Of a DNA stretch of 64,000 nucleotides, positions 31,101 to 41,256 are shown in pieces. Every line of letters starts with the position of its first letter. Within the stretch, counting starts at the first letter, position 1. Position numbers and translations under genes: made by a program. The notes beneath the pieces were generated by a model. That model did no database searches and was not told where the DNA came from. It saw only the letters and a list, made by a program, of their open reading frames with translations. The stretch is from Gracilariopsis chorda (lineage: Eukaryota; Rhodophyta; Florideophyceae; Gracilariales; Gracilariaceae), in the NCBI GenBank assembly GCA_003194525.1, contig NBIV01000028.1:186001-250000 (forward strand). The letters run 5' to 3'.

Positions 31101-32202
31101 AAAGTGATCCTGACCAGCAGTGGCGTCCCGAATGAGGAGCACTGCCAGCCACGCAACTCCAGAGTTAAGCACATTGCGACCTAAACAGTCAGAGTACTTT
31201 TTGGGACTACCTTCTACCCACGAGTGGTAGGTGGCAGGGACGAAAACAATACATAATAAAGAATTCCAGACTCTCCACTGGAGGTCTGGGGGGATCCGCA
31301 ATCAGCTCGGGACTTTCCTCGGCGCCCAATCATGTGCATTGCCCTTCCACGAAGCGCGACGCGACCGCAGACGTGCGACTGACCAACACCGCCCTATCTG
31401 TGGATCTTGCCGCGGTTTTGATTACCTCTTCCTTGATCCTTCCCTTTCGCGCTCTTTCATCGTCGGTTGTTCGTTAAGCATTCCTTGCGCTTTTTTATCT
31501 TTCCTGGTTTTCTTTAGATTTTCCTACATTCCTGCTCTCTAAAACCTTACTATTGCCGTATAGAGGATTACACGCTATAGTGCTATCCTGAAACCATTTA
31601 CGGATAGATTCTACAGCGCATAATTGAGACAAGCGTCGCGCAACGATCGCAATGGCACAGCAACAGCTGCAGCGCGGGAGCCTCTATTCAATGACACCGA
31701 AGGATTGAGTCGCATGCTCAGCGGTCGTAAAGGTGCCCGAGGGGCACCTAAAAAGTACAAAAGCATTCTAATAGAGCAGAATATTAAATATCCGAATTTA
31801 CGACTTCTGGTTCCATACTACGTTACAGAATAAGTATTATGGATTGTGGACGTTTGTGGAAGACCAGCTCTTTGCTGTTCCGGTTGTGTCGTTGTGGATA
31901 AGAACATTGAATTAGTCTTCCCAGAGTCAGCTTTGTCCCTTTTCATCTACCGCGCAAGAAATATATGATGCCAAACCAGTACAATGATATTGAAGCCTCA
32001 TCTTCTTCAATGTTTTATAAGGACTAGATTTCTGCTTGTATTCTATTGTACTGACTCCAAGATCGACTGGATAATGAGACTAGAGGAGAAAGTGCACCTC
32101 AACACCACACAACCGATTATTTATTATTCTTCTATGGCTTACAACTCACACCCCGTTTTCATAATACTTCTCTGTTCCACCGATAGAGAATTCAACACCA
32201 TC
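28123..32202. other. 4-kb repeat-poor spacer with no recognised gene
   Basis: Several open frames occur (28168-28604 on minus, 29884-30423 on +, 30793-31086 on +, 31624-31833 on +). None has an ATG-led frame with a recognisable domain; the 179-codon frame at 29884 begins at TTG. A strong hairpin lies at 29401-29454. AATAAA (minus) for the GH18-like gene is at 32120-32125. Confidence 0.4.
29401..29454. repeat. Long near-perfect hairpin, 18-bp core plus flanking 5 bp
   Basis: The core arms TTGCTAAGCCGCGCGATC (29407-29424) and its exact complement (29431-29448) are separated by 6 nt. Beyond one mismatch the pairing resumes with GCAAT (29401-29405) and ATTGC (29450-29454). The total is 23 pairs of 24 in a 54-nt structure, in an area without genes. 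Confidence 0.92.
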
Positions 32203-32928
32203 TCATCTACACCAAACAATGTATCCATACGAAACAATACCGCGGCCTCTCAAAAACGATTGGGCCTCTCGGTAAAATGAAGAGCGCCATAGCGAAGGTA
32301 CCACATACGCTCTACTTCGTCGATACCAGCTCCAGGGCACGTTTTGCATAGTTGAAAAATCTACGCCCCCACGATCGCTACATTTTTGGAAGTTTTGCCC
32401 GCTTGGATACATTATCGGTGATATAACGTCAACGTGCCGACTATGGATTATATTCCACATGAGGCGACGGGCATCTCGGATGCCATACGGAGCTGTCTTT
32501 GAAACCGTTACTAGCACAAAGAATCCGTGCCTCTTTGCCTCCCAAAAAGAACGCAGAAAATCCCCGGTAAGACCGGATTGCCCCTCCTCAATGTCATACG
32601 CAATGCCATGATAGGAGTTCAATGAACCTGAGCGAATTGCTTTGTTGAGCTTTCGAATATAGCGACGTGTCCATGCGCCGTTCGAGTTTCCACCACCAAT
32701 AGTGAGAATCTTTTTGCCTTCTAGATTACGGAAAACGGCGTTACTATCGCGGAGCGCTCGGCTAACATCAACATGACCGCTGAAAGCGAATCCAAAGTTC
32801 GCAGAATCGAATTGTGTCGAGGAGACATCCCACGTCTTCTCCCAGTGACCTCGGAAGGTTTTGTGATGAGAACGAGCTTCTGAGAGAAGACAGACGATAA
32901 CGACGATGAACAATGCAGCTCTATGCAT
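32203..32928 (-). CDS. Secreted glycoside hydrolase 18-like protein
   Basis: The 241-residue protein starts MHRAALFIVVIVCLLSEARS, a signal peptide ending near 20; the open frame extends further upstream but this start gives the leader. The body follows the GH18 barrel pattern: KILTIGGGN (73-81) as the third-strand SxGG-like motif, then YHGIAYDIEEG (106-116) at the DGxDxDxE position. The final Asp (D112) and acid Glu (E114) are kept but the two earlier acidic residues are replaced. VDVISPIMYPSG (167-178) matches the strand carrying the catalytic Tyr/Asp, and SYGYIVWC ends the barrel. At 241 residues it is shorter than most chitinases (about 300+). It may cut or only bind a wall or microbial glycan. 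Minus-strand TATAAAAC (33057-33064) and AATAAA (32120-32125) frame the gene. Confidence 0.7.
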   Translation of the reverse strand: MHRAALFIVVIVCLLSEARSHHKTFRGHWEKTWDVSSTQFDSANFGFAFSGHVDVSRALRDSNAVFRNLEGKKILTIGGGNSNGAWTRRYIRKLNKAIRSGSLNSYHGIAYDIEEGQSGLTGDFLRSFWEAKRHGFFVLVTVSKTAPYGIRDARRLMWNIIHSRHVDVISPIMYPSGQNFQKCSDRGGVDFSTMQNVPWSWYRRSRAYVVPSLWRSSFYREAQSFLRGRGIVSYGYIVWCR

Positions 32929-33056
32929 CGTTGAAATTGCTTGCACAGTAAGAATGAGAACGTCGCGGTTCTGAACTGGACGTGAGATGCTTTGGCTTCT
33001 TTGGTACTGGACCGAACAGTAATGCGCGCAGAGAAGAGAAAAGACGCAGCCTCGGG

Positions 33057-33064
33057 GTTTTATA
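33057..33064 (-). promoter_or_regulatory. TATA box of the GH18-like gene
   Basis: Minus-strand TATAAAAC about 130 bp upstream of the ATG at 32928, the same spacing as in the other secreted-protein gene. Confidence 0.6.
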
Positions 33065-34226
33065 AATGAGAGAAGGTGAGAGTGGCGTAGCAACCGGTGT
33101 TAATGACATTGCTGGAGCAGGAAATGAGCCCTTGAGAATGACGTCATCGTCCAAAAGCAAATGTGTGCCTTTGTCTTTGCTTTGGTGCTACCAACGAGGA
33201 TCTGCAAATTGACCAATTGCTGAGCGGTATCGGATAAATTACGAAACAAAGGTTTACAGACCTGTGGGCGTTATTTTGTTTGACTCCAGCGTATATCTGA
33301 AGCTGTTCAAAATGTTTCCAGGCAGCAAAGGCAGGGTTTATTTTGTGGCCGTTGCGTTCTCTCTGAAGCGCGCCAGGCAGTTAGCCCACATTCCACCTAT
33401 CCTTTTCTATCTTTGTGCCTGGTGCGCCCAACTCTTCTTTTTCTTACACTCAATCTATGCCGAATGAGTAAATCGACCCATCTCTTGGACACATCAAATA
33501 TTCTATGTACAGAAGAGCAAGCCGAAAGACTAACATTAACGAAGATTGTCCTTGCTCATATGGTAATCACGCTAATCCTTTACTTGTACTACCAATCGTA
33601 GGGCAACAATTTAGCAAGTTAGGAGTCTTCTAGTGACTCGGAAGCGGCCGGTCGAGGGGATAAGGGGGCTAACCCTTACATGCTTCGGATTCCCAAGCAT
33701 GTAAGAGTTAGCTCAAGTTAGAAAGGGGCACTTTCTATGGTTGGAACGTGATAGCTTTCTTACGTACGGTAACATTGGTGCCAGCAATGAACGCCGCAGA
33801 GATCCTGCTGCAAAGGGACAAAATTGGCAGCAGAATTATTGAAAGACATTATGGAGAAGCTTTTAATTATCAGGGATAACTTCAACTACCAGGTTACGTT
33901 ACACGATTCTTTGCTGCGCACAGCAAAAAAAAGTACCAATCAATCGTGCCCTTGTAGTATTCATTGCTGTTGGGATGCGCAATCCGTAGAATGCTTTCCG
34001 CGTAGGTGGCGGCGCTGCATAAGCACCAACTACCGTTCGTACCCCAACGAGCAATGCTGAGGAATGTTAGCATAGCGTTAGCTCTCACTTCAAGCTTCTT
34101 GGTCCGTACCATACTCTGAACCTACCGCCATTCCTTTCGGCAAACCTCACTTCGAAGCGCCGCACATTTCTTGTATCATCCGAGCGCACCCTACTCACTC
34201 TCTCCCTCTGCCGTCCACACGAAACA
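33065..34226. other. Spacer between GH18-like and membrane protein genes
   Basis: A 1.2-kb divergent spacer without a recognised gene. It contains a hairpin at 33668-33712. The region just before 34227 is pyrimidine-rich and probably holds the membrane-protein promoter and 5' UTR. Confidence 0.45.
33668..33712. repeat. 18-bp inverted repeat (one mismatch), 9-nt loop
   Basis: GCTAACCCTTACATGCTT (33668-33685) pairs with AAGCATGTAAGAGTTAGC (33695-33712), with one mismatch and a 9-nt loop. The loop length equals that of the hairpins at 3457 and 36423, though the sequences are unrelated. Confidence 0.9.
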
Positions 34227-35525
34227 ATGGAGGACACCACGCTGTACATGTCGTTTAAATTGGGAAACATGGTTGTCTGGCTGTGGCTTGAAGTTCTGGC
34301 ACTGGGATGTCTTGTCTTGTGGACCACCAATCTCGCCTCCATCATAATGGTCCTGTTTTTCAAACAGTCACGTACTCTGCGTCTTCGAGCCAAGAAAACA
34401 CTCATCGACAGGATTCCACTAAACGGCGATCTCACAACTCTACCAACAGCTCCGAAGCTCATTATCACCTTTATCAGGGCGGGAGTAAGCATTGCAGTCG
34501 CCTTCAGTGCTCTAGGAATCGACCCAGGAAACTATTACACCAACTCACAACCTTCCACTCATCTGGTGTCGGCAACAAACCTAAACTTTTCTGGGCGTGC
34601 ATACGATAGCGCGCCTACCGATTCTTTGCAAGATTTTGCAGTCGTAGCTTGCGAGGACGTCACCACCACTTCGGTTGTCAAGTTCATGGCCATTGTATCC
34701 AACAGCGCCTTTTCCTGTAATTTTGGAAGAGATGTCAGCGATAAGAAAGCCATTGCGGAAGTGATTTGGGACCAGGACACAGTGCGTGACATTGCAAAGG
34801 GACAGGCCTTACCAGTGAATATCAAACTGGGTGAAAACTCCGCAGTGCTCGAAGAGGAATCAAGTGAACGCTTGATAAGGCTGCACAATTCGAAAGAAGC
34901 TCCCGTGTTCATGAGTGTAATACGAAGAGGCGTGCAGAACAGTACGTACGGGGAATGCCACGATGACAGCAACGATGATACCACTGGGCAACGGGAGTAC
35001 TTGGTATTCTCAAACGGGCGGGTTGAAGATGCTGGTCGCGTGGAAGATGAAGTCGTTAGCGTGGCGTATGTCATTTGCAAAGCGTCGTCGGTCATCCCGC
35101 TTCGAAACACGGACCGCATGATGTTTCTACCTCATATAACGGGTTCGCAGCAAATGATTTTGGCGCGACAAGTCGCAGAGGCTCTTGTTTCTATCACAGC
35201 AGATAGCTCAAAGAAGGTATTCTTCGGACAGACTAGAAGCGTGACTAAGTTGGAAGAAGGCTTTTTTAAACTGATGCTAGGTCTGACGATTGGGAATACA
35301 CTGTTTCTCGTGGTTAGCGCGATACTCTTACGATATGTCAAACGCGACATTCACGTGGACGTGCTCTCTCCAGTTTCCATGTACTGGCTGGGGCGTTCGT
35401 CCGAACAGCGGGATAAACAGGGGAACAAGGAAGCTACAGAGGACGTGTTTATACGTGCAGCGCACACCGCGAACGGAATAGAAATCGCGGAGATCCCCAC
35501 GGTCCGACCAGTGCTCGGGGTCTAG
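34227..35525 (+). CDS. Lineage-specific multi-pass membrane protein
   Basis: The 432-residue protein has two N-terminal hydrophobic segments (about 14-45 and 78-98), a non-membrane domain of about 250 residues and a strong C-terminal membrane segment (about 347-370, LMLGLTIGNTLFLVVSAILL). A charged tail of 60 residues follows. The middle domain has four cysteines (142, 164, 244, 284), enough for two disulfides, and an acidic, Asn/Asp-rich loop (about 243-255), so it probably faces the outside. A basic stretch after the first helix (RLRAKKTLIDR) favours a cytosolic loop there. No known family is recognised. The frame is intact with an ATG start and no intron, in contrast to the dead elements to its right. 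Confidence 0.75.
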   Translation: MEDTTLYMSFKLGNMVVWLWLEVLALGCLVLWTTNLASIIMVLFFKQSRTLRLRAKKTLIDRIPLNGDLTTLPTAPKLIITFIRAGVSIAVAFSALGIDPGNYYTNSQPSTHLVSATNLNFSGRAYDSAPTDSLQDFAVVACEDVTTTSVVKFMAIVSNSAFSCNFGRDVSDKKAIAEVIWDQDTVRDIAKGQALPVNIKLGENSAVLEEESSERLIRLHNSKEAPVFMSVIRRGVQNSTYGECHDDSNDDTTGQREYLVFSNGRVEDAGRVEDEVVSVAYVICKASSVIPLRNTDRMMFLPHITGSQQMILARQVAEALVSITADSSKKVFFGQTRSVTKLEEGFFKLMLGLTIGNTLFLVVSAILLRYVKRDIHVDVLSPVSMYWLGRSSEQRDKQGNKEATEDVFIRAAHTANGIEIAEIPTVRPVLGV

Positions 35526-38500
35526 AGGATGCTAACCACAACCAATACGCTCTTCTCAGCTGCCGAAATGCAGGAGCAATCCCGAGGAGCTTTGCTATCT
35601 GTGTCTGACAAAGCTGTTTATTCTGCGACCGAGTTGTAATTGTGCGTGTGTCGTAGGCAAGTTTTGGAAGAGGTCCCGTCGTGCCGTAGTAACAACACAA
35701 CATTTCAGCATCAGTTCAGCTACAACACCACCCCAAACCGCAGGGGCGTTAGACCATGACAGTCAATGGCGGTTTTTGATATCAATGATCTTCTGAGTTC
35801 GGCGAAGGCATTGCGAATGTGCACCGCAAACTCGGTAAAGCGGAACCAGCACAAATTACAATGGTCACAGAATAGCTCTCGGCAGTAATATGGGTGTAAT
35901 ATCCAGTCGAAGGATTCATCGAAGTTTTGCTAGACTGCTGTTGAAGACAGTCGAGCTGAAATTGTGCAAGTTCATTTCCGCTACAGAGGTATTATGAAGG
36001 CAACATAGACCCACCGCAGTTTCGTCAGGTAATTGCCATCCGATTGCTACTTTACTGCCATTAGGGTTAACCGCCGAAGTAACAAACAAGGAAGCCGGAT
36101 TCGGATTCCAAGAGTGTAAGGAAACACTGATCTGTACATAGAAGTTCTTGTACGAGCACAGTCCACACGAGAATGTTCCCGTAGAACAATACTGCTAGTT
36201 TGCAGATTGAATGGTGACACTTCGGATGCAAACTTTGATCGTGTTGTCGAGATCTGACACTAGCTAGCTTTCGGAACGTATATAACTCAGTGCTCACCAT
36301 TCTGGGGCACATAATCTCCTAAACTAATTATTCCAATACCTGAATCCTATCTATGCAACAGTCCGAACTTGGAATCGTCAGCAAACATGGGCCTGATGAT
36401 ATAGTACTATTTGCTGTTATCCTGAAGTCGTGAGTACGATACACGACTTCACAAGCAGTAGATATGGGCATCCATTTGATATCTGAAACGTATCATACCG
36501 ATATGCTTAGTGAAGTCGACGGCTGCGAAAGCTCTCGCTCTGTTTGCGCGGTCAGCGGTGCTGATCGCAGTTACTGGAACATGGCCATTGTTTAACTTCT
36601 GATTCTGGCCCTGAATGCAAAGTGACAGATTCTTGACATCCATTTCCACATCATGAACGGATGCAGCGGCATATGTCGATCAAGCTATTGCATTAGTGGT
36701 TCATTCCTTACTGATCCCGCAAAGGTCCCGCCTTTTCATAGAGCGCTTGTTCGCTCTAATACACTTGTATTACGACAGGAGGAAGTTACAAGGCTTAGGT
36801 AAAGTATTGCTGCCTTTGGGCTCAAAGCAGGATGCACTTCCCGTCGCTTAGGAATGTAAATTGGGCGTAAATGGGAAGGAGGGGTTCGATGTTGCAGCGA
36901 CTAATGATCGAGACAGACCGAGCGGTGCAGCTTTGATCGGAAACAATTGTTTTCTCATCATGTTTAGCTACAGAGGCACGAACCAATTTTTTTCTCATCG
37001 CCAGGGTTGTAGGCTGTACTTCTTTACCTTTTCCCCTGTATATCTAACTCCTACATGTCTTTTGAATAGAAGTAGTTTTAAAGCATTTGTACTCCTACGA
37101 GTTTGGTGGGAGGACAACCATGTAGGTGCGAAGAGAGCTTCAGGTTCATACCGTTCCGCGCAAACAAGTCAAGATTTTATGCAGTGGCTTGTACCCTTCG
37201 TACAAACTCTGCTTTCACTTGTCGATGCCGGTCTTTCGAGAGAACTCACGGATGGAAGCTCAACAAGCAATTTCTCAAGGGCTGGACAGGTGTTGGACGC
37301 AACAGTTGATGTGCCCTGTTACAATATATCATAGCGCAACTACGATTTGCATCGCAGCGATGCATGCATATCCAGTCGCGCTCTTCTGTTGGGAGAAATG
37401 ACCAAGCCCGCACGAAGCTTTACCTCTCGCTGCTATCCTCAACAATGTCACTGAGGTTACTATTGGTAAACCATGAAATCCTACATACATGCGCCATGCA
37501 CCTGTACAACTAGTGAGACTGTTGGCGCGCTGAGAACAGAGTACAAGGTTGCATATCAAAGCGAATCAGAAGTGTCACATGAGTCTAATTATTCGCGTTG
37601 AGTGGTCAGTTCCAAACATATGTAGACTTCCCACACTCACAGTTCTTGAACCTGCTCAGTTGCAAGCATAGATATATCTCCTTCGACTCTTACGGTGAAA
37701 ATCCATCCCCGCTGGCAATTGGCTTAATCTACAGAACGAGACGTACAGAGCTCAGCACAGTGTTTTAGCATTGCATTTTTGGCTTTACAGAAATAGTTCC
37801 AGTTCTGCATACGGGTGCGAAGCAGAACTGTCAAGAGTACTGCGATGATTCAGGGGCGCTATCAAAGCCATGCATGCTGGCTGGAGTCTGAAATGACGAT
37901 TAACTCAAGCGAATTACGAACCGCGAGTGACAACCACAAAAAGTGCCAACGTTGAGGGCAGCATTTTTGGAAAATGGAACGAGAGAAAAACAGTACATGG
38001 ATAAAGGCGTCGCATGGGGACTACAACTAAGTGTTTGATACAGGAAGCTTGTATGAAAGGCTTTTCGCTGGCTGATAGAAAGCAGGGTTTTGATCATGGC
38101 AGCAATCTGACTTGTTTTGAGAGGAGACTTTATGAGGTGTTTCTTTTGAAAATATATGGCGTTGAGGGGCGCGTAGTGACGGTGGTCGACTGGCGTCTTT
38201 TCTTGTTGGCGGTGTGTTGTGGTTTGGTTGTGTACAGAATGCCGTGGCGTGAAATTAGTTTCCCGTGATAAAAAGAAAAGGTGGGGGAGCATTCTGGATG
38301 AGGTACTCTTAATAATCGACTAAGAGTGTGCGGTAATGATCTGTGTTCGGCAGATATCCCTGGCAGTGCTTCAGGAGCGCCGTAGAAGGCTACCAACAGT
38401 AAAGCGGAGCTGAGATCGTACCAAGAAATCTGCAACAATTGTTTAATAAGGGATAGCAAAAAGGAAGAGGGTTGGTGCTAAATGCGTTGGAATGGGAAAA

Positions 38501-39394
38501 CGGTTTTGATGGCGTTTAAGAAACCGTACTATAGGCAAGCATGCTGTTCAAATGGATGTTGCTTGAATCGGGGGTTATCAGCTGAGAAAGTATTGAAATG
38601 TCAAAAAACTGTAAGGGTTGCGAAAACATAAAGCGTAATGTAGAATCATGCGTGTACAGGGGTGATCAAGAAGGGGACATTCCCTCCATCCCTGCTCTCT
38701 CCGGCCGCCAAGTTAGCACAACGTAAACGCGATGTAAAAAGAGACGAGCTTACTGCGCGGTGTTGTCAAAATGTGTAAAAATGGCAGATAAGTCAAGTAC
38801 TACGTCTTCCTTCACATGTTTGACGATCTGTTTAAACGCTGCTGACTATCTTTACTTTTTAATCTGTTCCCTAAGCCACAGTCGTTGCGTGTTCTATTCT
38901 TTTGAGAAATGAAACAGAAAAGAGCATCTAATTACGTCAAAGTACACCCATAATATGAGCTATATGAGAAATTAACGTCTTTCTGAGAAAATCTTGACAA
39001 AAGTACGCAAACAAGCATCAGTGATGGCATTGCCAGCATAAAAGTGCTTTTTGCGGTTTTAAATGACCACGTATCTAAAATCTTGATTTCAAAAGCCAAA
39101 GTAGCATCACTGCTTTCTTTAGTATATAGTTCAAGACTTAATTCGGAAATTTGTAGCAATTTGATATCAACAGCTATTTTGAACATGGTAATTTTTGTTC
39201 GTGTGGTTTTTGCCTCTTCTTCTATTGGGGTTATGATTAAAAGACTATCAAAGTCATAAAAGGGAAGAATGCAAAACCTACCAGAAGAGGATTCGGACGT
39301 CTTGAAGAAGTGGTTTACTTTTAAAAAAATAGTGATGCAGATATAAACACAGTTATAGGCTCTTTGAAAATTTCCAATAGTCATTAGTGTAGTA
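35526..39394. other. 3.9-kb AT-richer spacer without recognised genes
   Basis: Open frames here (36861-37334, 37900-38292, 38932-39444) lack domains or good starts. A 10-bp perfect hairpin with a 9-nt loop occurs at 36423-36451 and a 7-bp one with a 9-nt loop at 38305-38327. Composition falls towards AT to the right until a sharp GC-rich block near 39395. Confidence 0.4.
36423..36451. repeat. 10-bp perfect hairpin, 9-nt loop
   Basis: TGAAGTCGTG (36423-36432) and CACGACTTCA (36442-36451) flank a 9-nt loop in a gene-free region. Confidence 0.85.
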
Positions 39395-40010
39395 TAGCAA
39401 GGCCGCCCGGGAGTGCACTTCAGAGTGTGCTTGAGTGCCTTCAAGCACCGTATCCGAGCGGATTGTTCGGCACGTTATGATTGGCCGAACGGAATCGTTG
39501 AGTGGTGCACGGGAGCGGGCAATGCCATTGGTTGTGCACTCATAGCCCACAGGTGTACACGTGCCGGACGGCTGAGGTGCAGGGTTGCTGCGCCAGACGG
39601 ACAGGTAGCCACGTGGCTGGTGGCATTTGTACGATAGGCTTAGATATTTTAATAATTTTACCCGTACGTAGTAGAAGGGTAGCGATTGCGGTGCAGGTTG
39701 AGCTCGAGGTGCAGTACTTAGTGCACCTCGCTCCCCGCTACCCACACTCAGTAAACGATAAGCACCACCGTCCCGAACTACTTTTGTCTCTAAAGCAGAC
39801 CTGAGACATTACTCCGTACGGGACTCAACTAGGTTTACAAGCCGTTCGGACTCTTCGCGCGTATCTCGACCGCGCCTGACGTACCTAACCGCCCAGTCTT
39901 TTCTACGACCGCCCGGTGCTGGCGCTCGTCCCCACGCATCACCTCCCCCCGACCGGATCTCGTGACCCATCACGCCCCGCTACGCACGCCGAGCGGATAC
40001 TGCTTCTAGG
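39395..40010. repeat. GC-rich block resembling a solo LTR
   Basis: About 0.6 kb of GC-rich DNA sits abruptly inside AT-rich surroundings. It contains CGAGGTGCA/TGCACCTCG (39705-39730) nested within GGGTAGCG/CGCTACCC (39677-39743), a two-level hairpin. It could be a solo LTR or other small insertion. No target-site duplication was identified, and the boundaries are by composition only. Confidence 0.35.
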
Positions 40011-40565
40011 ACACACTTTCAATTGTGTGAATTAGAGTCACTATCTCACAATTAGGGGGGTTTTTGTAGAGACGAAAGTAGTCAATGCGACGCGAGAAAC
40101 CCAACTATGGACGGTTTGGTTTGTAGAGAGTCTTGGAATTTCTGTTGATCGAAAGATTCTCAATTTGTTCTCTTTCTTGTTTCCCTTCTGCCTCAAAAAG
40201 CATGAAGCGCTACGTGCAGTGATATCCGAGTGGAACTACATGCTACATGTAAAATTTTTTTAAGCGACAAAAAGACTCACAAAGCTGTGGTTGCTATGTT
40301 GTTTCCCTTTTCACCATGTTTAGTGTGGACCATGGCTGTATCCTGAAGCTAACCTTTGTCTCTGGGTACAGCTGGGCGTTGAATGAGAGGATTCGATGGA
40401 TGTCCATTAGAATCCGAATTCTACACATACTGATGGCGAAAGAGTTCTGTCAAACCGACATCGTTACTGAAAAAATGGCCGAACTGTTCCAGTAGGAGCA
40501 TCGTAGAGAACTCCTTAGCATGAGGAAGGAAGGTAAACGATGGCAGTAGAGGAAACGAAAAATGG
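40011..40565. other. Spacer left of the LTR-like repeat
   Basis: A 555-bp stretch with no recognised gene or repeat. Confidence 0.35.
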
Positions 40566-41256
40566 TGTAGTGCAATACCCGCAAGCGGGACAACACACGA
40601 AGACGTTCGGAATCTTCCTCTCACGAGGGTAACACAGCGAACGGAGCCTCTCCGGATGAGCACGACGAAGTCGGGTTGTAAAGCCGAGGCTCACCCTCAC
40701 GCCAAGCGGGGAGAGTTGAAACGGTAGGATTAGGATCACCACGAATGGGAAAACAGCCCTTCCAAGGTGTATGAGTCCACGTAAGTGGGGGAAGACGTCA
40801 CGGGACACCAGCACGAGAGACACGCGTCAGCGGTGACGAGCAACCACACAAAGGGGTAGGAACCACGAGAGTGGGGTAAGGGAAATACGGGGGATGCCCG
40901 ACTGGGGGCGACAGGGGTGTGGGCCAACGGGACCACGGAAAAAGGTACAAAGGAACCATATACAGGGGCGAGAACACGGCGGTGGTGAATTAAGTGACAA
41001 GTGCCCAAGGCGGTGATAATCCTAGTGACGCAGGGTGGATAGGTCTACCGTTAGTAACGCAGCTTTACCTCCGAGGGGTGTAGAAGACTCGCGAAAGCGG
41101 AAAAGACTTATAGCCAAGAACCCTGGTTGGGGAAGTTTACTCAGTGTCAGGGCGAGGTCGCTGAGCCACTATATAGCGTAGTAATCTCCCTACTGTAGCG
41201 TAGATAAATAATAAATAATAAATATAAGTTAACCAAATGGCCACACCGTGGTGCCA
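40566..41256 (+). repeat. LTR-like repeat, left copy (TG...CA, 691 bp)
   Basis: It begins TGTAGTGCAATACCCGCAAG and ends ...GTGGTGCCA, giving the TG...CA ends of an LTR. It shares its start, several internal blocks (GACGTTCG, GCGAAxGCGG, AATAATAAATA) and its end with the repeat at 50767-51407 in the same orientation, although the copies are clearly diverged. No coding sequence is present. Confidence 0.55.

Noticed and set aside
39677-39743. tRNA or other structured RNA gene
   Set aside because: The nested hairpin lacks tRNA A/B-box sequences and a four-arm layout.
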